Shown: one piece after another, positions 7,138 through 11,991 of the stretch
Layout: each line of letters opens with the position of its first letter
Numbering within the stretch: the stretch's first letter is position 1
DNA from: JAAYCB01 sp012744395
GTDB lineage: Bacteria; Planctomycetota; Planctomycetia; Pirellulales; Thermoguttaceae
NCBI GenBank assembly: GCA_028703175.1
Contig: JAQVNJ010000164.1
Location: 1-11,991, forward strand
Length of the DNA: 11,991 bases
Direction of reading: 5' to 3'
Program-made: the position numbers and the translations under genes
Notes under the pieces: generated by a model
The model's database searches: none
What the model was told of the DNA's origin: nothing
Seen by the model: the letters and a program-made list of their open reading frames with translations, nothing else

Positions 7138-9069
7138 TCAGAGCGAGCGGACGAACTCGACGAGGTCAGCCATCTCCTCTTCGCTGAGCGAATCGATGTC
7201 GCCACCCCCGTACTTGCCATGCTTGCCCTCTTTGAACAGGGATTCCAGGGTCACGTAATGGCCGTCGTGCATGTAGGGCGCTGTCCGCCAGCACTCGATC
7301 AGCGTCGGTGTGTCGAAATCGTCGCGGCGGTCGTATTTGCCCCGGCTCTTCACGTCGTGCATCTGCTTGTCCGTATAGAGCGGCTCGGGATGGCACTTGC
7401 CGCAGTTGATCCGCTCGCTGAAGAAGATCGCCTTGCCCCGCTTGGCCGACGCGCTCAGCTGGCCGTTGACCAGCGCCGGGCTGGGAACCGGCTTGAGGTT
7501 CTTCAGGTACTCGTCGATCGCCTGGGCGTCTCCATCCGGGCGGACCGCGAACTGGATGTGCGTAATGCCGCTGCGAACCGCCGTCTCCGCGTCGGCGCGA
7601 ATCCCCGAAGCCATCGACGGCGGCGTCTGGTGGGCCAGCAGCATGCTGCGGCTGTTCTTCGGATTGCCCATCCCGTCGTTCATCAGGTCCCAGTTCAGGG
7701 CGTCGGCCCGCGCGTCGGGGTGGCAGCTCGCGCAGCTCTGCCAATGCTGGAAACAGAGCGCCGCGTCGTGGAAGTTGATCTCGCCCCGCCGGGCGAGCGT
7801 CAATTTCGGCCGCGGACCCAGTTCGATCAGGCTCACGGGGCGCTGGCGGTCCGAATCCAGATCGACCACGGCCACCAGGTCGCTGAAGTAGACGGCCACA
7901 TACGCCTTGCCGCCGATCAACGCCAACCCGCGGGGACCGTTCACCCGCTCGCTCTCCGGGACAACCGCCCAGGGATCGCTGCTCTCCAGCCCGATCCGGC
8001 GGCGGAGGTCGACCAGGAACGCCAGGTCGTTGGGCACGTCGGCCTGGATGATCGACGAATACGTCCCGCGGTTGTCGTAGCGGCCGGCCGCCTTGGCCTC
8101 CTCCTTGGTGGCGGGAACCTCGTTGAGCTTCTTGTGCATCCCGGCCAGGTCGATCACGCTCAACTCGTGCGTCGCCGCATGCGTCACGCAGACCCGGCCG
8201 CCGTCAGCCGAGACGGCCACGCCCCACGGCATCGCCGCCCCCAGATCGATGTCGTCCAGAAGGACCGTATTGACCAGCTTCTTCGCCGCCACGTCGAGAA
8301 TGCTCATCGCGTTGGTGTTCATCCAGCCGCGCTCCAGTTGCGTCGTCGGCATCTGGTAGCGGGAGAGAATGTGCACCGCGTAGGCGAACTTGCCGTCGGG
8401 CGAAACGCAGATGCCGCGGATGCCCGAACTCCCGTTGGGCAGGCGAATCCGGCTGGCGGCGAGACTGGCCGTATCGATCGCCGTGATTTCCGCCGCCACG
8501 TCATAGGAATCGCTCGGATCGTTGGAAAGTTGGTTCGCGATCAACACCGTCTTGCCGTCGGGAGAGACCGCGCTGCCGATCGGCTCGCGGACGCACTCGA
8601 CCCGTGCCAGCGTCTTGCCCGAGGCAACCTCGATCACCGAGACATCGTTGTCGAACCGGTTGCAGACGTACAGCCTCTTGCCGTCGGGACTGACGACCGG
8701 GGCACACGCCGAATGGCCGGCGGCGAACGTCCCTTTCACTTCGCCCGAGGCGACATCGATCACCGCCACGCTCCCCTCCGGCTTGGCGCAGGTCACGTAG
8801 AGCAGTTTCCCTTCCGGGCAGAGAGCCAGTCCGGTCGGAGGAGCGGGGCAGGCAAGCCGCCTGCTCACAGCGCCCGAGGCCACGTCGACGACCGCGATCT
8901 GCCCGACATCCTGGCACAGGACCAGCAGCGACTTGCCGTCTTTCGAGGCAACCAGGTCGGACGGGCCTTGGTAGGGGGCGGCCCCGGCGGCGAAAACCGC
9001 CCCGGCGGCGAAAACCGCCCCGGCGGCGAAAACCGCCCCGGCCAGGAGAACAAGACAGGCGCGCGCCAT
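7138..9069 (-). CDS. Exported beta-propeller fused to di-heme cytochrome c peroxidase-like domain
   Basis: The start at 9069 is preceded by GAGGAG seven bases upstream and begins an ideal signal peptide; an in-frame ATG at 9090 lacks such a site. In the 643-residue product, the signal peptide contains three copies of GAVFAA (residues 11-28) before AAPYQG. Residues 35-425 form a YVTN/NHL-type propeller with repeated SPDGK turns (VVSPDGKRLYVCN, AVSPDGKTVLIAN, CVSPDGKFAYAVH) alternating with VxDVASG strands. Residues 430-643 are a di-heme peroxidase/MauG-like domain with CASCH (446-450), CGKCH (556-560) and the family signature TAPYMHDG (596-603). Members use two c-type haems to reduce peroxide or oxidise a protein or small substrate; this one's substrate is unknown. 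It should be periplasmic. It has a good own promoter (9247-9275) and is divergent from hemE. Propeller-peroxidase fusions like this are familiar from planctomycetes. Confidence 0.88.
   Translation of the reverse strand: MARACLVLLAGAVFAAGAVFAAGAVFAAGAAPYQGPSDLVASKDGKSLLVLCQDVGQIAVVDVASGAVSRRLACPAPPTGLALCPEGKLLYVTCAKPEGSVAVIDVASGEVKGTFAAGHSACAPVVSPDGKRLYVCNRFDNDVSVIEVASGKTLARVECVREPIGSAVSPDGKTVLIANQLSNDPSDSYDVAAEITAIDTASLAASRIRLPNGSSGIRGICVSPDGKFAYAVHILSRYQMPTTQLERGWMNTNAMSILDVAAKKLVNTVLLDDIDLGAAMPWGVAVSADGGRVCVTHAATHELSVIDLAGMHKKLNEVPATKEEAKAAGRYDNRGTYSSIIQADVPNDLAFLVDLRRRIGLESSDPWAVVPESERVNGPRGLALIGGKAYVAVYFSDLVAVVDLDSDRQRPVSLIELGPRPKLTLARRGEINFHDAALCFQHWQSCASCHPDARADALNWDLMNDGMGNPKNSRSMLLAHQTPPSMASGIRADAETAVRSGITHIQFAVRPDGDAQAIDEYLKNLKPVPSPALVNGQLSASAKRGKAIFFSERINCGKCHPEPLYTDKQMHDVKSRGKYDRRDDFDTPTLIECWRTAPYMHDGHYVTLESLFKEGKHGKYGGGDIDSLSEEEMADLVEFVRSL
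8981..9041 (-). repeat. 18-bp tandem repeat (about 3.4 copies) inside the signal peptide
   Basis: The unit GCCCCGGCGGCGAAAACC repeats identically at 8981-8998, 8999-9016 and 9017-9034, followed by a 7-base partial copy to 9041. The unit is in frame and encodes GAVFAA on the minus strand, so each unit lengthens the hydrophobic core of the signal peptide of the propeller-peroxidase protein by six residues. The absence of any base difference between copies suggests recent slippage expansion; copy number may vary between strains without breaking the frame. Confidence 0.95.
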
Positions 9070-9246
9070 TTCGAGACTCCTCTTCTTCATCAAGATGAAC
9101 GAGACGACAGGGGACGGGCAACTGCGGCGGACATACACATGTCGACGTGCTGGCGCGGCGCGCAAGGCGCGAAACCGGACCACAGCCCGCCGGCCAAGCC
9201 GCCGCAACGCCGCCCAGTAGCGGGCAAATAGCTGAACGGAGCCCCT

Positions 9247-9275
9247 AGTATACGGACCGCCCACAGCCGTGTCGA
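9247..9275 (-). promoter_or_regulatory. Sigma-70-type promoter of the propeller-peroxidase gene
   Basis: On the minus strand TCGACA (9275-9270) and TATACT (9252-9247) each match the consensus at five of six positions and are exactly 17 bases apart. Transcription would start near 9240, leaving a leader of about 170 bases before the start at 9069. This is the best promoter motif in the window and supports independent transcription of the cytochrome gene. Confidence 0.55.
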
Positions 9276-9306
9276 CGCGCCGAAGACGACGCGCCACGCC
9301 GCCGCC

Positions 9307-9357
9307 CCTCGCTTACGCGCCGGGCCCGTCCCCAGTGGTCCTCGCTGACGCGTCGGG
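9307..9357 (+). repeat. 18-bp imperfect direct repeat upstream of hemE
   Basis: CCTCGCTTACGCGCCGGG (9307-9324) and CCTCGCTGACGCGTCGGG (9340-9357) differ at two positions and start 33 bases apart, about three helical turns, in the hemE upstream gap. They could be a regulator binding site or pieces of a dispersed intergenic repeat; I think the latter more likely. The rest of the 341-base gap 9070-9410 holds the minus-strand promoter and no gene, and I see no clear + strand promoter. Confidence 0.5.
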
Positions 9358-9410
9358 TTAGGATGGCGGACAGCCGCGCCACCCCTGAACCCTCACCCCG
9401 GGAGCCTGAC

Positions 9411-10484
9411 GTGACCGAACCATCCCGTCCGAGCCGGCCGCCGGCCTGGGAGAACAGCCTCATGATGCGCGCCGCACGGCGAGAGCCCTGCGAGCGGACG
9501 CCGGTCTGGCTGATGCGGCAGGCGGGTCGCTACATGGCGGAGTATCGGGCGGTCCGCGCCCGCACGACCTTCCTCCAACTCTGCAAAAATCCGGCCCTCA
9601 GCGCCGAGGTGATGCTCACCGCGGTCGATCGGCTCAAGGTCGACGCGGCGATCATCTTCTCCGACCTGCTGCCGATTCTCGAGCCGATGGGGTTCGACCT
9701 GGAATTCTCCGCCGCCGAGGGGCCGGTGATCCACAACCCGGTCCGCACAAGTGCCGACGCCGACCGCGTGCGGGAGCTGGAGGACCTCGATCCGCTCGGC
9801 TACGTGATCGAGACGGTTCGCCAGACCCGCCGCGGGCTGGACGAGTCGCTGCCGGTGATCGGGTTTGCCGGCGCGCCGTTCACGCTCGCCAGCTACGCGA
9901 TCGAGGGGGGCGGCAGCCGCAGCTATCTGCACGCCAAGAGGCTGATGCTCCGCGACCCGGGCGCGTGGAGCAGCCTGCTCGGCAAGCTGGCCCGCGCGGT
10001 GACCGCCTATCTCAACGCCCAGATCGACGCCGGGGCCCAGATCGTCCAGCTCTTCGACAGCTGGGTCGGCTGCCTGGGGCCCGACGACTACCGCCGCTAC
10101 GTGCTCCCCCACGCGCGGACGGTCTTTCAAGGCCTGCGGCCCGGCGTGCCGGCAATCCATTTCGCCACCGGCAATCCGGCCCTCCTGCCGCTGCTCCGCG
10201 AGGCCGGAGGCGACGTGATCGGCATCGACTGGCGAGTCCGCCTCGACGACGCCTGGCGGACCGTGGGCCACGACAGGGCGGTCCAGGGAAACCTCGATCC
10301 GGCCGTCTTGCTCACCGGCGCGGCGGAAATCCGCCGCCGCGTCCAGGACATCCTCGACCAGGCTGGCGGCCGGCCGGGCCACATCTTCAATCTCGGCCAC
10401 GGGGTCCACAAGGAAACGCCCGTGGAGAACGCCGTCGCCCTGGTCGAAGCGGTAAAGGAACTCAGCGCCGCCGGCACGCCCTAA
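9411..10484 (+). CDS. hemE: Uroporphyrinogen decarboxylase
   Basis: HemE removes the four acetate carboxyl groups of uroporphyrinogen III to give coproporphyrinogen III in haem biosynthesis, in the cytoplasm without a cofactor. The 357-residue product matches the usual length of about 350. Visible motifs are MRQAGRYM (35-42, substrate-binding arginines), IIFSDLL (81-87, with the key Asp85), GFAGAPFTLASYAIEG (151-166, with Tyr162), QLFDSW (213-218) and FNLGHGV (326-332, with His330). I start at the GTG at 9411 because GGGAG lies six bases upstream; the ATG at 9363 would add 16 low-complexity residues, sits just after a repeat (9340-9357) and lacks a spaced Shine-Dalgarno. It is divergent from the propeller-peroxidase gene and 203 bases ahead of the racemase homologue. 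Its product is needed to make haem, including that of the two nearby c-type cytochrome proteins, though linkage may be coincidental. Confidence 0.96.
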   Translation: MTEPSRPSRPPAWENSLMMRAARREPCERTPVWLMRQAGRYMAEYRAVRARTTFLQLCKNPALSAEVMLTAVDRLKVDAAIIFSDLLPILEPMGFDLEFSAAEGPVIHNPVRTSADADRVRELEDLDPLGYVIETVRQTRRGLDESLPVIGFAGAPFTLASYAIEGGGSRSYLHAKRLMLRDPGAWSSLLGKLARAVTAYLNAQIDAGAQIVQLFDSWVGCLGPDDYRRYVLPHARTVFQGLRPGVPAIHFATGNPALLPLLREAGGDVIGIDWRVRLDDAWRTVGHDRAVQGNLDPAVLLTGAAEIRRRVQDILDQAGGRPGHIFNLGHGVHKETPVENAVALVEAVKELSAAGTP

Positions 10485-10622
10485 CCGCGGCCCCGGCGGG
10501 CGGCCGGCGGCCGTTCGCTGATCCGCACCGCTCCGTCGCGCTGCCCAACCCCTTCGTCCCACGGAAACGCCCGCGGCCCGGCGATCCGCTCACCCACCGC
10601 CGCACCCCCCCGCCGGCAATCC

Positions 10623-10651
10623 TGGCCCTCGGCCACGGGCGCCGATATGAT
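10623..10651 (+). promoter_or_regulatory. Weak promoter candidate for the LarA-like gene
   Basis: TATGAT (10646-10651) matches the -10 consensus at five of six positions; 17 bases upstream TGGCCC (10623-10628) matches the -35 at only three. Initiation near 10658 would give a leader of about 30 bases. The 203-base gap after hemE fits a separate promoter, but the weak -35 keeps this tentative. Confidence 0.33.
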
Positions 10652-10687
10652 GGGAGTGCGACGAATTGCCCACCCGAGGAGGAGACG

Positions 10688-11938
10688 ATGTTGTATGCGG
10701 CCGAAGGTCGAACCGATGGATTTCTCGACGATTCCGAAACGCTCGCATTGCTCGCCGCGGGGCTCGAACAGGCCCGGCTCGACGGCCAGCGCGTCTTGGT
10801 GCTGATCCCCGACGAAACGCGGACCTGCCCCCTGCCGCTGCTCTTCCGCTGCCTGGCCGACCTGATCGGACCCCGCGCGGCAAAGCTCGATTTCCTCATC
10901 GCGCTGGGCACCCACCAGCCGCTCCCCGAGGAGCGGATCAACAACCTGCTGGGAATCACCGCCGAGCAGCGCGCCGGCAAGTACGCGACGATCGGCGTCT
11001 TCAACCACCAGTGGCAGACCGAGGGAACCTTCCAGTCCCTCGGCCAGATTCCCGCCGAGCGGATCGCCGAGATCACCGGCGGGCTGATGCGGCAGGACGT
11101 GCCGATCGGCGTCAACCGGATGATCTTCGACTACGATCAGCTCGTCATCCTCGGCCCGACCTACCCCCACGAAGTCGTCGGCTTCTCCGGCGGGCTGAAG
11201 TATTTCTTCCCCGGCATCAGCGATTGGGAGTTCATCAATTTCTTCCATTGGCTCGGGGCGGTGATCACCTGCATCAAGATCATCGGCGCCAAGCAGACGC
11301 CCGTCCGCCAGCTGATCGACGAGGCGGCCCGCCTGATCCAGAAACCGATCCTCAACATCAACCTCGTCGTCCGCCAGGGCAAGCTGGCCGGCTGCTTCAT
11401 CGGCGATCCGCAAGAGGCCTGGTCCGCCGCCGCCGACCTCTCCGACAAGCTGCACATCGTCTACAAGGACCGCCCCTACAAAACGGTCCTGGGCATCGCG
11501 CCGCAAATGTACGACGATATCTGGACCGCCGGCAAGGTGATGTACAAGCTCGAGCCGATCGTCGCCGACGGCGGCGAGCTGATCATCTACGCCCCCCACG
11601 TGACCGAAATCTCCTACACCCACGGCAAACACCTCGACCGCATCGGCTACCACGTCCGCGACTACTTTCTCAAGCAGATCGACAAGTTCGCCGGCACGCC
11701 GGGCGGCGTGATGGCCCACTCGACGCATGTTCGCGGGCTGGGGACCTTCGAAGACGGCGTCGAACGGCCGCGGATCACCGTCACGCTCGCCACCGGCATC
11801 CCCCGGCAGCGGACCGAGCAGGTAGCCCTCCATTACCGCGATCCGGCGACGATCGACCCCGACGATTTCCGCGGCCGCGAGGACGAGGGCATCCTCGTCG
11901 TCGACCACGCCGGTGAGATCCTCCACCGACTCTCGTAG
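10688..11938 (+). CDS. LarA-like nickel-pincer racemase/epimerase homologue
   Basis: The product belongs to the lactate racemase LarA family (DUF2088), which uses a covalently bound nickel-pincer nucleotide to racemise or epimerise 2-hydroxyacids by hydride transfer. The start at 10688 follows GAGGAGGAG at ideal distance; the frame runs open upstream through hemE but that part is a shadow. In 416 residues, close to LarA's 424, I see PDETR (41-45; Asp42 and Arg45), GTHQP (74-78; His76), PHEVVGFSGGLKYFFPG (160-176; His161 and Lys171, the cofactor-attachment lysine) and His187. The spacings 42-45, 161-171 and 171-187 equal those of Lactiplantibacillus LarA (72-75, 174-184, 184-200), which strongly supports the cofactor site. 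The segment TAGK (280-283) keeps the lysine equivalent to Lys298 but seems to have Thr where LarA has Gln295, hinting at a different substrate. No larB, larC or larE cofactor genes are in the window. It is presumably cytoplasmic; the substrate is unknown. Confidence 0.88.
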   Translation: MLYAAEGRTDGFLDDSETLALLAAGLEQARLDGQRVLVLIPDETRTCPLPLLFRCLADLIGPRAAKLDFLIALGTHQPLPEERINNLLGITAEQRAGKYATIGVFNHQWQTEGTFQSLGQIPAERIAEITGGLMRQDVPIGVNRMIFDYDQLVILGPTYPHEVVGFSGGLKYFFPGISDWEFINFFHWLGAVITCIKIIGAKQTPVRQLIDEAARLIQKPILNINLVVRQGKLAGCFIGDPQEAWSAAADLSDKLHIVYKDRPYKTVLGIAPQMYDDIWTAGKVMYKLEPIVADGGELIIYAPHVTEISYTHGKHLDRIGYHVRDYFLKQIDKFAGTPGGVMAHSTHVRGLGTFEDGVERPRITVTLATGIPRQRTEQVALHYRDPATIDPDDFRGREDEGILVVDHAGEILHRLS

Positions 11939-11965
11939 GGTGGTCCAGAGCGGCCCCTTTGGAGT

Positions 11966-11983
11966 GCGGCGATTCATCGCCGC
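11966..11983 (+). terminator. GC-rich hairpin after the LarA-like gene; terminator or dispersed repeat
   Basis: GCGGCGAT-TC-ATCGCCGC is a perfect 8-bp inverted repeat 28 bases after the stop codon, followed by TTT and then C's. It could end transcription of the LarA-like gene. The surrounding GGAGTGCGGCGA...TCGCCGCTTT also resembles a short hairpin repeat that I recall as frequent in planctomycete intergenic DNA. The window ends before its context can be seen. Confidence 0.45.
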
Positions 11984-11991
11984 TTTCCCCC

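Noticed and set aside
6790..9231. An 813-codon + strand open frame opposite the propeller-peroxidase gene.
   Set aside because: It is an antisense shadow in GC-rich DNA; the repeated GGENRPG peptide is just the signal-peptide tandem repeat read on the wrong strand.
10485..10530. GC-rich inverted sequence right after hemE as a terminator.
   Set aside because: Only overlapping GGCCG/CGGCC words and no T-run; chance pairing is expected at this GC content.
9965..10687. Upstream extension of the LarA-like frame through the hemE gene.
   Set aside because: The extension is Arg/Pro-rich and overlaps hemE in another frame; the strong GAGGAGGAG before 10688 and family length fix the real start.

Overview
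The window is GC-rich bacterial chromosomal DNA, most likely from a member of the Planctomycetota (Pirellulales-like, inferred). The grounds are a large exported protein resembling the alpha subunit of hydrazine synthase (HzsA), an exported beta-propeller fused to a di-heme peroxidase-like domain, a conserved lipoprotein of a type I associate with planctomycetes, and short GC-rich dispersed-repeat-like hairpins between genes. I see no tRNA, rRNA, CRISPR array, transposase or phage gene.

Layout. Bases 1-647 are non-coding and repeat-rich: inverted repeats, a 19-bp direct repeat, a long hairpin and a good sigma-70-type promoter. A lipoprotein gene of unknown function follows on the + strand (648-1523). 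It converges with a run of four minus-strand genes, read from right to left: a beta-propeller/di-heme cytochrome c peroxidase-like protein (9069-7138), a class II fructose-bisphosphate aldolase (6833-5853), a 1159-residue HzsA-like di-heme protein with a discoidin-like C-terminus (5542-2063), and a 107-residue exported protein (1957-1634). To the right, hemE (uroporphyrinogen decarboxylase, 9411-10484) is divergent from the cytochrome gene. It is followed on the same strand by a LarA-like nickel-dependent racemase/epimerase homologue (10688-11938). The window ends in a GC-rich hairpin that may be a terminator or a dispersed repeat.

How the genes fit together. Aldolase and HemE are cytoplasmic housekeeping enzymes. 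The two CxxCH-bearing proteins carry signal peptides and should act outside the cytoplasmic membrane; both join a beta-propeller to two c-type haem sites. The small protein directly after the HzsA-like gene is also exported and has its own strong ribosome-binding site. It probably works with the HzsA-like protein; from memory its sequence resembles a tail module seen fused to related proteins. There are no HzsB/HzsC-like genes here, so the window gives no evidence for anammox hydrazine synthesis. Gaps of about 300 bases between the minus-strand genes suggest several transcription units; only the HzsA-like/small-protein pair (105 bases apart) looks like an operon.
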